From Lichenihabitans sp033947565 (GTDB lineage Bacteria; Pseudomonadota; Alphaproteobacteria; Rhizobiales; Beijerinckiaceae): 64,000 nt of DNA. The position numbers and the translations under genes are program-made. Location of the stretch: positions 1-64,000 of the forward strand of contig NZ_JARPVX010000008.1 in NCBI RefSeq assembly GCF_033947565.1, read 5' to 3'. Below the pieces are notes generated by a model, which saw nothing but the letters and a program-made list of their open reading frames with translations, ran no database searches and was not told where the DNA came from. Positions 10,443 to 18,966 of this stretch are shown here, piece after piece. Each line of letters starts with the position of its first letter. The first letter of the stretch is position 1.

Positions 10443-11614
10443 GACACGACCCGCAGGCGTGGACGGCCTGCCTCGGGCACGAGCGGGCGCGGCCCCGTCA
10501 GGTAGGGGTCGGCGGCGCGACGCGGCCCGCTGCCGATCACCTCGAAGCCGTCGCCGGCAATCCGCCCCAGCCAGAACGGCAAGGCGGCGTGGTTGGTGGC
10601 CGGGTCGATGCGGAGCGGGCCGAGGGGACCCTCGGTTTCCGGCCCATCGAGCGCGGCCCGCAGGCGCGTGGGATCGTCGGTGCCGCAACGCAACGCCGCC
10701 TCGCCCAGCAGCCGCACGGTCGCGTAGCCGGTGGCGAAGTAGCTCGACACCCGCCGCGTCGCGCCGAAGCGTGCCGCCGCCCGCGCCTTGAGGCGTCGGG
10801 CCTGCGACGTGTCGAGGCATTCGAAGAAGGCCGCGGCCGCGAGCTGGCCATCCGCCACCCCGGCGCCGATCTCGGGCAGTTCCGCCTCGGTGAGGTCGCA
10901 GCTTACCACGGGGCAGCGCTTCGGCCGAAACGCCGGGTCGCGCCGCCCGAGGTCCCGCATGGCCCGGAGAAAAGCGTGGTTCGCGGGCCCGAGCATGTTC
11001 GACAGGACAAAATCCGGGCGCCGCGCCTCGACGGCCGCCACCAGCCCGGCGACGTCGGTTTCGGCGATCGGCAAGCAACGCTCGCCCACGATTGATCCGC
11101 CAGCTTCGGTGACGATCTCGCGGGCGAGCCGGTTCATCTCCCAGCCCCAGACGTAGTTGGCCCCCGCCAGGAACACGCGCCGGCCATAGGCCGGGAGCAT
11201 GTGGGCGAAGAGCGGCACGAGGTGCTGGTTGGGACAGCCTCCGGTGTAGACGACGTTCGGATTGGCTTCGAAGCCCTCGTAAGGACACACGTACCACAGC
11301 GTGGCATCGTGCTTCTCGACCACCGGGATCACGTCCTTGCGGGATTGCGACGTGACGGTGCCGACGATGTGCCGGCACCCATCCTCGGTCAGCATCCGGC
11401 GCGCCAGGGCGATGTAGCGGTCGCCCACCCCGCCCGGATCACCGATCACGGGTTCGATCGCCAGCGCTGATCCCTGCTCGGCCCGGAGTTCGTCCAGCGC
11501 CAGCAGCGCCCCGTCGCGGCAGTCGCGCCCAAGCGCGGCCGTATCGCCGGCGGTCGAGAACAGGATGCCAAGGCGAAGAACACTCAGGGTGCGGCTCCAA
11601 CGAAAACGCCCCAT
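10439..11614 (-). CDS. AmiC-like amide/urea-sensing periplasmic-binding-fold protein
   Basis: A 391-residue type-I periplasmic-binding fold protein without a signal peptide, as expected for a cytoplasmic AmiC sensor. Family landmarks are LRLGILFSTAG near the start, the DGCRHIVGTVTSQSRKDVIPVVEK segment and WYVCPYEGFEANPNVVYTG. It is likely to bind a short amide or urea and to release the AmiR-like partner encoded next. The start at 11614 is preferred, with GAGG upstream. A longer open frame back to 11728 would overlap the leader hairpins. It is the first gene of the seven-gene operon. Confidence 0.85.
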   Translation of the reverse strand: MGRFRWSRTLSVLRLGILFSTAGDTAALGRDCRDGALLALDELRAEQGSALAIEPVIGDPGGVGDRYIALARRMLTEDGCRHIVGTVTSQSRKDVIPVVEKHDATLWYVCPYEGFEANPNVVYTGGCPNQHLVPLFAHMLPAYGRRVFLAGANYVWGWEMNRLAREIVTEAGGSIVGERCLPIAETDVAGLVAAVEARRPDFVLSNMLGPANHAFLRAMRDLGRRDPAFRPKRCPVVSCDLTEAELPEIGAGVADGQLAAAAFFECLDTSQARRLKARAAARFGATRRVSSYFATGYATVRLLGEAALRCGTDDPTRLRAALDGPETEGPLGPLRIDPATNHAALPFWLGRIAGDGFEVIGSGPRRAADPYLTGPRPLVPEAGRPRLRVVS

Positions 11615-11710
11615 GACGCACAGCCTCGCTTGGGAGGCGGCATCATGGGGCGCGATTGCCCGGTGGCCTTTGCGGCCGAAGAATGTGAGGGGCACGAAGC
11701 CCCTCGCCGC
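11615..11710 (-). promoter_or_regulatory. Leader with four short hairpins, candidate ANTAR target
   Basis: The leader upstream of the AmiC-like gene can form four small hairpins in transcription order: GAGGGGC/GCCCCTC with a 5-base loop (11687-11705), GGCC/GGCC with a 5-base loop (11665-11677), GGGC/GCCC with a 6-base loop (11648-11661), and GCCTC/GAGGC with a 6-base loop (11623-11638). The last one sequesters the GAGG ribosome-binding site. Two have hexaloops as in ANTAR targets, but the loop bases AATCGC and CCAAGC do not match the usual A1/G4 rule, so assignment is tentative. Confidence 0.4.
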
Positions 11711-11876
11711 CTGAGAATGGCAGGTCACAAAGGCGAGTCAACAAGAGCTCTGCCTAAACGGAAAGCATCAGCGCCGTTATGATTGGCGGGTCGACAAAGG
11801 TTGCACAGTCTGCGAGCAGCAACCCCTGTGAGCCGCCGCGCAGGGCCGCGCTCGCAGCATCAACCGCGACCGGCAA

Positions 11877-13091
11877 TCAATGAAGCGCCCGATCGAGGGC
11901 CGCGACGAGACGGTCGACCTCCTCAAGCGTGTTGTAATGCACCATCGACACCCGCACGACGCCGCCGTCGGCCGCGAGGCCGAGATGTTCGACGAGGCGG
12001 CGGGAATGGAAATCGCCGAAGCGAATGCCAACCGCCGCGGCGTCGACGTCCCGCACGATCGCGTCGGAGTGTCGGCCATCGAGCTTGAAGGCGATCGTCG
12101 GCACCCGCAGTGCCGCGTCACCGGCACGATGGCCGACGATGCGGACGTCGTTCCGCCCGTTCAGATAGCCGAGCAGGCGCTCGGACAGGCTTTCCTCTTG
12201 AACCGCAATGGCATCGAAGGCCCGCGTGATCGCGGCCCGGTCGCCGGTGCCGCCCCCGAGCGCGTCGAGGTAATCGACGATGCCGGCAGCGCCCCAGGCG
12301 AGCTCGTAATTGGCATTGCCGGGCTCGAGCTTCGCAGGCACTTTGTCGCGGCCGTAGAAGTAATGGTAGAGGCCGTCGAGCTCGAGCAGCCGATCATGCT
12401 TGCCGTACATCACGGCGAAATGCGGCCCGTAGGTCTTGTAGAAGCTGAACACGTAGTAATCGACGTCCCAGGCCTGCACGTCGACGGCGCGATGCGGCGC
12501 ATAGGCGACGGCATCCACCGCGATTGCGGCACCGCGGGCGTGAACCCGCTTGGCGATCTCGGCGACCGGATTGATCGTGCCGAGGATGTTCGAGGTGTGG
12601 GTCACGGCGACGAGCCGCGTGCGCGGCCCCATCAGCCGGTCGAGTGCGTCGAGGTCGACCGTCAGGGTGTCGGGATCGAGGCTCCAGGTTTTGATGACGA
12701 TGCCGCGCTTTTCCAGCGCGCGCCACGGGCCGATGTTCGATTCATGGTCGAAATCGGTGACCACGATCTCGTCGCCAGGCTGGAGCTGTCCCTCCATGGC
12801 GTGGGCGAGCCACTGGAACAGCACCGTCGTCGAGGGACCGAGAACGATCTCCTCGGGCCGGGCCGCGTTCAGCATCAAGGCGATGCGGGCGCGAGCCTCG
12901 CTTAGCCGTTCGACGGCGCGCCGCGACTGCGGGTAGCTGGCGCCCGTCTGCACGCTGGTGGTGAGCAGGTAGTCGCGCACCCGGTCGGCCACGTTGCCGA
13001 GCACGAGGGAGCCACCGGCATTGTCGAAATAAGCGAAGCCGTCCGCGAGGGCAGGAAACTGGCTGCGCACAAAGGCGAGGTCGAGGGCCAT
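11877..13091 (-). CDS. Cysteine desulfurase-like class V aminotransferase (VC1184 type)
   Basis: A 404-residue PLP enzyme of aminotransferase class V. The N-terminus (QFPALADGFAYFDNAGGS) and the PLP lysine context (VFSFYKTYGPH) match the cysteine-desulfurase-like VC1184 group rather than IscS or SufS. The true reaction of this group is not established. It is the last gene of a five-gene operon with a ureidoglycolate-lyase-like protein and a polar amino-acid type importer. That suggests it processes an amino acid or ureide derivative released from the imported compound. Nothing in the 262 bases that follow resembles a gene. Confidence 0.8.
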   Translation of the reverse strand: MALDLAFVRSQFPALADGFAYFDNAGGSLVLGNVADRVRDYLLTTSVQTGASYPQSRRAVERLSEARARIALMLNAARPEEIVLGPSTTVLFQWLAHAMEGQLQPGDEIVVTDFDHESNIGPWRALEKRGIVIKTWSLDPDTLTVDLDALDRLMGPRTRLVAVTHTSNILGTINPVAEIAKRVHARGAAIAVDAVAYAPHRAVDVQAWDVDYYVFSFYKTYGPHFAVMYGKHDRLLELDGLYHYFYGRDKVPAKLEPGNANYELAWGAAGIVDYLDALGGGTGDRAAITRAFDAIAVQEESLSERLLGYLNGRNDVRIVGHRAGDAALRVPTIAFKLDGRHSDAIVRDVDAAAVGIRFGDFHSRRLVEHLGLAADGGVVRVSMVHYNTLEEVDRLVAALDRALH

Positions 13092-13101
13092 GGTGTGTCT
13101 G

Positions 13102-13608
13102 TCAGGGTTCGAGAATCAGGAGGGGGGCGTCGAGGCGGTGCTCGATGCAATCGCGGGCGTCGCCATGCTCGGCCATCAGCATCAGCAGGTCGCCGCCCGT
13201 GCCGAGCGCCAGGATGGGGGTGTGCCATTGATCGACGCGGTAGCTCATTCCCATGCCGGCGCGGCCCAGGAAGGCGCGTGCCCGCAAGCGATCAGGCTTG
13301 CCGTCGTGTCCCGGGGGCGCCACAACGACGAGGAAGAGCGCCACGTCGAGCGACACGAAGCTTTGCGCCGCCTCGGGATGCCGCTCGAACAGCGACACGC
13401 GCAAAGGCCATGCCTGCGCGTCGGTGCGATAAAGCGCGAGGCGCGGTCGGGTGCCGGGCCGGGTGTCGAACAGCGCCGCCGTGTCGGCGCGCAGCGCCGT
13501 GCCCTCGTTGACCGGCCGTGCCAGACCGGCGTCGAAGCGGATCACGCTGCCGAACGGCGCAAAAGCGTCGGGCTCCAGCGGCTCGGGCCGCAGCGCGAGG
13601 ACGCTCAA
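13102..13608 (-). CDS. Ureidoglycolate lyase family protein (AllA-like)
   Basis: A 168-residue cupin-like protein. The conserved FERHPEAAQSFVSLD segment and the YRVDQWHTPILAL region match the ureidoglycolate lyase/hydrolase family, which splits ureidoglycolate to glyoxylate and urea in allantoin breakdown. The start is a TTG overlapping the ATPase stop (TTGA). The cluster also holds a hydantoinase-family enzyme, so ureide or hydantoin catabolism is likely. Other allantoin-pathway genes are absent from the window, so the actual substrate may be a related ureido acid. Confidence 0.83.
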   Translation of the reverse strand: MSVLALRPEPLEPDAFAPFGSVIRFDAGLARPVNEGTALRADTAALFDTRPGTRPRLALYRTDAQAWPLRVSLFERHPEAAQSFVSLDVALFLVVVAPPGHDGKPDRLRARAFLGRAGMGMSYRVDQWHTPILALGTGGDLLMLMAEHGDARDCIEHRLDAPLLILEP

Positions 13609-14339
13609 TGGGGCAGCACGGCTTGCAGAAAGCCGCGCAGCCGCGGATCGCGCGGCGCGTCGAACAGCGTCGAAGGCGGGCCCTCCTCGACGAGGCGGCC
13701 ATGATCCATGAACACCACCCGGTCGGCGACCCGGCGCGCGAAGCCCATTTCATGGGTCACCACGATCATCGTGACGCCCGTGCGGGCCAGGGCCTGCATC
13801 ACGTCCAGCACCTCGCCCACCATCTCGGGGTCGAGCGCCGAGGTGGGCTCGTCGAACAACAACAGCTTGGGCTCCATGGCGAGCGCGCGGGCGATGCCGA
13901 CGCGCTGCTGCTGTCCGCCGGAGAGCTGCGCCGGATATTTGGTTACATGGGCCGCGAGGCCGACGCGCTCGAGCAGTTTACGTGCGCGATCTTCCGCATC
14001 GCGCCACGACAGACCGCGCACCCGCACGGGCGCCAGCGCCACGTTGCGCAGCACGCTCAAATGGGGGAACAGATTGAAGTTCTGGAACACCATGCCGGTT
14101 TCGGCCCGGATGCGGGTGAGTTGGCGCGTGTCGCCGACCGTGAAGCCGTCCACCACGATGGCGCCGGCATCATGGGCCTCCAGCCGGTTGATGCAGCGGA
14201 TCAACGTCGACTTGCCCGAGCCCGAGGGTCCGATCACCACCAGGGTCTCGCCCGACTGGACGTCGAAGGTGACGTCGTCGAGGGCCGTAAAGCGGCCGAA
14301 GCGCTTGGTGACGCCGCGCAGGCTGACGATGGTCGGCAT
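13605..14339 (-). CDS. Polar amino-acid type ABC importer ATPase (GlnQ/HisP family)
   Basis: A 244-residue ATPase with intact Walker A (GPSGSGKST, about residues 38-46), Q-loop (VFQNFNLFPH), signature (LSGGQQQR) and Walker B (LLLFDEPTSALD). The FNLFPH motif is characteristic of the polar amino acid family. It overlaps the permease by ATGA and serves the permease and binding protein encoded upstream. The associated lyase and hydantoinase suggest a ureido or hydantoin-like amino acid derivative as cargo. Confidence 0.94.
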   Translation of the reverse strand: MPTIVSLRGVTKRFGRFTALDDVTFDVQSGETLVVIGPSGSGKSTLIRCINRLEAHDAGAIVVDGFTVGDTRQLTRIRAETGMVFQNFNLFPHLSVLRNVALAPVRVRGLSWRDAEDRARKLLERVGLAAHVTKYPAQLSGGQQQRVGIARALAMEPKLLLFDEPTSALDPEMVGEVLDVMQALARTGVTMIVVTHEMGFARRVADRVVFMDHGRLVEEGPPSTLFDAPRDPRLRGFLQAVLPH

Positions 14340-15010
14340 CAGCGCCCCCGCCGGTTGAGCCGGGCCTCGAGCAGGCCGACCCCGCGCACGAAAGGCAACA
14401 GCATGAGTACATAGATCACGGCGGCGCCAATGAGCGGCGTCGGATTGGCGGCGAGCGCCTGCGCCTGGGTGGCCTGCTTGAGGAGGTCCGGCATCGCTAC
14501 CACGGACGCCAGCGCCGTATCCTTCATCACGTTGATGGCGTTGGAGGTGAGCGGCGGAATGACCAGCTTGATGGCTTGCGGCAGGATGATGTCGGTCATT
14601 TGACGCACGGCGTTCAGGCCGAGCGCGCGGGCGGCCTCGAACTGCCCGCGCGGCACGCCCTCGATGCCGGCCCGCAGGATCTCGGCCGAATACGCCGCCG
14701 AGACCAGGCTCAGCGCGCTTGTGGCGGCCCAGAAGGGCGACAAGCGCAGGCCCACGAAGGGCAGCGCATAATAAATGACGATCAACAGCACCAGCACCGG
14801 CACGGAGCGGAACACATCGATATAGGCGACCGCCAGCGGGCCGAGCAGCCGACCGCCGTAAAGCCGCAGCAGCACCAGCACGAGGCCGCCCGCGAGGCCG
14901 AGCCCGATCGCGGTGAGCCCGAGGCCAAGCGTGATACCGAGGCCGCGCAGCAGCATCGGCAGGGCCTCGATGAAGACGGGCCAGTTCAGAAAAGTGTCGA
15001 AGACAGACAT
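14339..15010 (-). CDS. Polar amino-acid type ABC importer permease (HisM/GlnP family)
   Basis: A 223-residue inner-membrane permease with about five hydrophobic helices. The EAA loop (RGQFEAARALGLNAVRQMTDIILPQA) is typical of HisMQ/GlnP permeases, and only one permease gene is present, so it should act as a homodimer. It lies 57 bases downstream of the binding-protein gene and overlaps the ATPase gene by ATGA. Confidence 0.93.
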   Translation of the reverse strand: MSVFDTFLNWPVFIEALPMLLRGLGITLGLGLTAIGLGLAGGLVLVLLRLYGGRLLGPLAVAYIDVFRSVPVLVLLIVIYYALPFVGLRLSPFWAATSALSLVSAAYSAEILRAGIEGVPRGQFEAARALGLNAVRQMTDIILPQAIKLVIPPLTSNAINVMKDTALASVVAMPDLLKQATQAQALAANPTPLIGAAVIYVLMLLPFVRGVGLLEARLNRRGR

Positions 15011-15067
15011 GGGGGATCGAAGCGTCGAGGGCCGCGTCGCGTCAGAAAACGGCGCGGCCTCGATGCC

Positions 15068-15865
15068 TCACAGCTTCGGCATGTCGGCCTTGGCCACCGT
15101 GGAGGTCGTCGGCTCCGCCTTGGTGCCGAACCACTTTTCATGCAGGCCGGCGATGAATCCCTCGCCCTTCAGCGTGGTGATGACGTCATCCACCTTGTTG
15201 GCGAGAGGGCTGTTCTTGGCGAACATCACCGAATATTTCTCGCCGGTCGGAATGCGCTCGACGACCTTATAGGCCGGCTTGTCCTTGACGTAATATTGCA
15301 GCGCCGGAATGTCGCTGACGTAGCCGTCGATGCGGCCGGCCGCGAGGTCGAGCATCGCGGGCGCAAGGCCCTCGTAGCGGCGGATGTCGGCGAACTTTGC
15401 CTCGTCCTTGTGCTTCTCGGCCCACATGTCGCCGGTCGAGCCGGTGTCGACGCCGACCGGCTTGCCGCTCATGCCCTTCAGGTCCGTGATACCGGCATCG
15501 GCCTTGACGGTGAGCGATTGGTCGCTGTCGTAATAGGGCTGGGCGAAGGACACGCTGGCGAGCCGCTTCGGCGTGATGGTGATGGACGACACGGCGGCGT
15601 CGATCTGGCCGGATTGCACGGCGGCGAACAAGCCCGTGAACGGGATGTTGACGAAGCTGACATCCATGCCGAGCCGCTTGCCGACCTCCTTCATCAGGTC
15701 GACCTCGAAGCCGACGGTCTCTCCCTTGGCGTCCTGGAACTCCCAGGGCACGTTGCCGATGTTGGCACCAACCTTCATGTCGGCCGCATGGGCTTGCGCC
15801 GTCACCCCGAACCCGAACGCCAGCACCGCCGCGCCGAGCAGGTGCCGCTTGGAAAGCATCGTCAT
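15068..15865 (-). CDS. Polar amino-acid type ABC importer binding protein
   Basis: A 265-residue periplasmic protein of the SBP_bac_3 family. A signal peptide ends near AQAHAA (residue about 28), followed by the family opening VGANIGNVPWEFQDAKGETVGFEVDL and the FTGLFAAVQSGQIDAAVSSITIT segment. The start at 15865 is chosen because AGGAG lies 8 bases upstream; a second ATG at 15859 is too far away. It is the first gene of the operon and is transcribed away from the GntR gene across an operator-rich region. Confidence 0.92.
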   Translation of the reverse strand: MTMLSKRHLLGAAVLAFGFGVTAQAHAADMKVGANIGNVPWEFQDAKGETVGFEVDLMKEVGKRLGMDVSFVNIPFTGLFAAVQSGQIDAAVSSITITPKRLASVSFAQPYYDSDQSLTVKADAGITDLKGMSGKPVGVDTGSTGDMWAEKHKDEAKFADIRRYEGLAPAMLDLAAGRIDGYVSDIPALQYYVKDKPAYKVVERIPTGEKYSVMFAKNSPLANKVDDVITTLKGEGFIAGLHEKWFGTKAEPTTSTVAKADMPKL

Positions 15866-15888
15866 CGAAATCGCTCCTGATCGCTGCA

Positions 15889-15965
15889 ATTGGTAAGACC
15901 GGTTTGACCAATAGAAAGTGATTGGATTCCGTGGTAGCGTCAATCTGACTTTGTTGGTCCGACAG
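15889..15965. promoter_or_regulatory. Three FadR/GntR-type operator-like motifs in a divergent promoter region
   Basis: Between the divergent importer and GntR genes, three sequences fit the FadR-subfamily pattern TNGTNNNACNA with one mismatch each: TGGTAAGACCG (15891-15901), CGGTTTGACCA (15900-15910, back to back with the first) and TGGTCCGACAG (15955-15965). The first two form an ATTGGT...ACCAAT inverted repeat (15889-15912). They are natural binding sites for the adjacent FCD-domain regulator, which would then control both directions. Confidence 0.55.
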
Positions 15966-16042
15966 GACACAATCGCCACGCCGATGGGAAATGTTAGGCA
16001 CGATGAGCACCGATAAGGCAGCGGCGCAGTCTGTCCGGCGCG

Positions 16043-16756
16043 ATGCGTGACGGCGCTATCCCGCCTGTTGCGGCGGCCTCCCCAGGTGAACGTGCTCCCG
16101 TGCCGCGCACCGTATCGGACCACCTGCAGGCGCTGATCCTGCAGGGGGGCCTGCAGCCAGGCGACCGGCTGCCGTCGCAACGCGACCTTGCGGAACGGCT
16201 CGGCGTCAGCCGCCCGTCGCTCCGGGAAGCCATCTCGGTGCTGGAAGCCCTGGGGCTCGTCAGGGTGCGGGTCGGGTCGGGCGTCTATGTGGCGCCGCGA
16301 TCCGCCCGGGCGCCGTTGTGGCGCTTCGCCGACCGGTGCAGCCCGCGCGACGTTTACGAGGCGCGCCTCGGGCTCGAAGGCTACGCCGCACGGCTGGCGG
16401 CGCAGCGCGCCTCCGACCTCGACGGGAGCCGGCTCGACGACGCGACCGGAGCCATGCGGGGCGCGCTGGCAATGGACGATATCGCCGGCATGGCGGCGGC
16501 CGATGCCGCCTTTCACGATCTCGTCTTCGCGCTGGCCGCCAATCCGGTGCTGGCCGGCATGTATAAGCCCGTGCGCGACCTCGCGGTCGAAACCCAGCGG
16601 CTGCCTATGACGCTGCGCATCCGGCTCGGCGACACGTTGCGGGAGCACGAGGACGTGTGCGCCGCCATCACGGCCGGCGATGCGGCGGCTGCCGAAGCCG
16701 CGATGATCCGGCATATCCGGGCTGCGGCGCGGCGCTATGGCATCGAGGTCGCCTGA
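16043..16756 (+). CDS. GntR-family transcriptional regulator, FadR/FCD subfamily
   Basis: A 237-residue repressor-type protein. The N-terminal winged helix-turn-helix spans about residues 22-88 (GDRLPSQRDLAERLGVSRPSLREAISVLEALGLV). The C-terminal all-helical FCD ligand domain (about 100-230) has the FCD metal-binding type Asp/His positions (DAAFHDLVF and EHEDVCAAI). It is transcribed in the same direction as the hydantoinase gene 60 bases downstream, and divergently from the importer operon. It probably senses a metabolite of the ureide/hydantoin pathway. Confidence 0.9.
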   Translation: MRDGAIPPVAAASPGERAPVPRTVSDHLQALILQGGLQPGDRLPSQRDLAERLGVSRPSLREAISVLEALGLVRVRVGSGVYVAPRSARAPLWRFADRCSPRDVYEARLGLEGYAARLAAQRASDLDGSRLDDATGAMRGALAMDDIAGMAAADAAFHDLVFALAANPVLAGMYKPVRDLAVETQRLPMTLRIRLGDTLREHEDVCAAITAGDAAAAEAAMIRHIRAAARRYGIEVA

Positions 16757-16815
16757 GCGGCCTCGCACGAACTGGCGGCCCGCTTGCAGGGGCGCGACCA
16801 CCAAGGAGCAAGCGC

Positions 16816-18258
16816 ATGAACATCCACGACCTCGTGATCCGCGGCGGCACGGTCGTCACCGCCTCCGACACCTTCGTGGCCGACATCGGCATCGTGGACG
16901 GCCGCATCGTCACGCTCGGCACGGGCCTCGACGGGCGGGAAGCGATAGACGCCACCGGGCGCCTCGTGCTGCCGGGCGGCGTCGACAGCCATTGCCATAT
17001 CGAGCAACTCGAGGCCGACGGCTCGGTGCACGAGGAAAGTTTCGAGAGCGCCGCGCGCTCGGCCTTTGCGGGCGGCACAACGACCGTCATCCCCTTCGCG
17101 CCGCAGTTCAAGGGCGAGCCCATCGCGGCCCACGCCGACGATTATCGAGCCCGCGCGGCACGCTCGCCCATCGACTACGCGCTGCACCAGATCATTACCG
17201 ACCCCACCCCGGATGTGCTCGACCGCGAGGTGCCGGCGCTCGTCGGCGCGGGCGTGCGTAGCCTGAAAGTGTTCCTGACCTACGATCCGCTGCACATCGA
17301 CGATCGGCAGTTCCTCGCCGTGCTGGCGGCCGCCAAGCGGGTCGGGGCCACGGTGTGCGTCCATTGCGAGAACTACGAGGCGATCCGTTGGCGCGCGGAA
17401 GCGCTGCTGCGCGCCGGACGGCCCGAGCCCGCTTCGCATGCGGTGTCGCGGCCGAAGCTGGTCGAGCGCGAGGCGACCTACCGGGCCATCGCGCTGGCGG
17501 AGCTCGTCGACCAGCCGATCCACATCTTCCACGTGTCCTGCGCCGAGGTGGCGGAGGAAATCGCCCGCGCCCGGGCACGCGGCGTGAAAGTGACGGGCGA
17601 GACCTGCCCGCAGTATCTCGTGCTAACCGCGGCCGACATGGCGCGGCCCGGCCGCGAGGGCGCCAAATTCATGTGCAGCCCGAGCCCGCGCGAGGCCGGC
17701 GACGCCGAAGGCTTGTGGGCCGCGATCCGGGCCGGCACGCTCGACGTGATCTCGTCCGACCATTGCGGCTTCAGCTTCGGCGGCCAGGCGGGCAAGTGGC
17801 TGAACGGCGCCGACAGCGACTTCACCCGCATCCCGAACGGCATCCCGGGCCTCGCGGCGCGGCTGCCGCTGGTGTTCAGCGAAGGCGTCGCCAGCGGCCG
17901 CATCGAGGTCACCGACTTCGTGCGGCTAACCGCCACGACGCCGGCTAAACGCTTCGGCCTTTACCCGCGTAAGGGCACGATCGCGCCGGGCAGCGACGCC
18001 GACCTGGTGCTATGGGACCCCACACGGCGGGTGACGCTTACCAACGCCCTGATGCAGCACGCGATCGACTACACGCCCTACGAGGGCCACGAAGTCACCG
18101 GCTGGCCCACGCTGACGCTCGCGCGCGGGCAGGTCGTCATGCGCGACGGCACCGTCACGGCGACGCTTGGCGCCGGACGCTTCCTGCCGGCCGATCTGCC
18201 ACGCGACGCCCGCCCACGTGGCCTGGTGCCGGACGGCTTCGACGCCGCGCTGGTGTGA
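16816..18258 (+). CDS. Hydantoinase/dihydropyrimidinase family amidohydrolase
   Basis: A 480-residue cyclic-imide hydrolase. The metal-binding motif is DSHCHIE (about residues 57-63), the carboxylated lysine lies in SLKVFLTYD (about 152-160), later ligands are in VHCEN and HIFHVSC, and the catalytic Asp lies in SSDHCGFS. Such enzymes open hydantoins or dihydropyrimidines to N-carbamoyl amino acids. The start at 16816 has AAGGAG upstream. It follows the GntR regulator, facing away from a ureidoglycolate-lyase-like protein and an amino-acid type importer, so the pathway probably takes up and opens a cyclic ureide. Confidence 0.9.
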   Translation: MNIHDLVIRGGTVVTASDTFVADIGIVDGRIVTLGTGLDGREAIDATGRLVLPGGVDSHCHIEQLEADGSVHEESFESAARSAFAGGTTTVIPFAPQFKGEPIAAHADDYRARAARSPIDYALHQIITDPTPDVLDREVPALVGAGVRSLKVFLTYDPLHIDDRQFLAVLAAAKRVGATVCVHCENYEAIRWRAEALLRAGRPEPASHAVSRPKLVEREATYRAIALAELVDQPIHIFHVSCAEVAEEIARARARGVKVTGETCPQYLVLTAADMARPGREGAKFMCSPSPREAGDAEGLWAAIRAGTLDVISSDHCGFSFGGQAGKWLNGADSDFTRIPNGIPGLAARLPLVFSEGVASGRIEVTDFVRLTATTPAKRFGLYPRKGTIAPGSDADLVLWDPTRRVTLTNALMQHAIDYTPYEGHEVTGWPTLTLARGQVVMRDGTVTATLGAGRFLPADLPRDARPRGLVPDGFDAALV

Positions 18259-18286
18259 GCGGCAACACGGGAGTCAGGCTAAATCG

Positions 18287-18358
18287 CTGGGGCGGGAGGA
18301 CTCGAACCTCCGAATGGCGGAATCAAAATCCGCTGCCTTACCGCTTGGCGACGCCCCA
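18287..18358 (-). tRNA. tRNA-Gln (anticodon TTG)
   Basis: On the minus strand a 72-base cloverleaf can be drawn: acceptor TGGGGCG pairing with CGCCCCA, a T arm containing GGTTCGAATCC, and the anticodon stem-loop GCGGATTTTGATTCCGC with anticodon TTG. The discriminator base is G. CCA is not encoded. The gene stands alone between the hydantoinase and DUF1810 genes, and no integrase or attachment-site duplication is visible near it. Confidence 0.95.
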
Positions 18359-18510
18359 TCGCGGTGGAGCCAACCTATAAGGGCACGCTGCGGGTGACTC
18401 AATGGCGGCGATGAGAATTTCTGTCGGGTTTATTGATGTTGGGCCATCGGACGCCGCAGCACCGGTATCGGCACCGCGGTTCAACACGAATGCGCCATGC
18501 GCTGTGCACC

Positions 18511-18966
18511 TTAAGCCGAGGCAAGACGCGCCAACGTCTGCGGGTCGGGCCGGGCGTCGAAGAAGGTCCTGAGCGCACGCTGAAATGGCGCGCGATCCGG
18601 CGCCACGGCCGCGAACAAGGTCATGCTCGATCGGAACTTGATGTCGTCGGGCGCACCGAAGATGGCCGAGGCGCTTCGGCCCGCATGACCATTCACCAGC
18701 GCGGTCGCATCGAAGAGGCGCCGGCCGAGCACCGGGTGCGCCAGATAGGCCCGAGCCTCGGCGGCGGACGCGATGGCATAGCGCTGGGCCATCGCGCTGT
18801 GGCCGAGTCCCGCAATCTGCGGGAACACGAACCACATCCAGTGGCTCGCCTTCCGACCACGCCGCAACTCGTCCAGAACCTCGTCGATCACCAGGGCTTG
18901 CGCAGCGACGAAGCGCTCGAGGCCATGCGGATCAGGCCCCGCGCCGACGTCTCCAGGGTCGCTCAT
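18511..18966 (-). CDS. DUF1810 family protein
   Basis: A 151-residue soluble protein with the DUF1810 hallmarks: LERFVAAQ near the N-terminus, the SHWMWFVFPQIAGLGHS segment, a HPVLGRRL motif, and the ASAIFGAPDDIKFRSSMTLF region. The family function is unknown. Its ATG overlaps the stop of the Mfd-type helicase gene (ATGA), so the two are co-translated. Whether this implies a DNA-related role is not known. Confidence 0.88.
   Translation of the reverse strand: MSDPGDVGAGPDPHGLERFVAAQALVIDEVLDELRRGRKASHWMWFVFPQIAGLGHSAMAQRYAIASAAEARAYLAHPVLGRRLFDATALVNGHAGRSASAIFGAPDDIKFRSSMTLFAAVAPDRAPFQRALRTFFDARPDPQTLARLASA

Noticed and set aside
10439..11614. The AmiC-like protein as the missing binding protein of the Liv system
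   Set aside because: It has no signal peptide, lies 39 kb away, and is coupled to an ANTAR regulator, so a cytoplasmic sensor role fits better.
11713..11741. Sigma-70 promoter with TTGACT for the AmiC-like operon
   Set aside because: A TTGACT-like -35 lies at 11736-11741, but nothing at the right spacing resembles a -10 box, so I did not call it.
18287..18358. tRNA-Gln as an integration site of a mobile element
   Set aside because: There is no integrase, no partial tRNA repeat, and no compositional change on either side.
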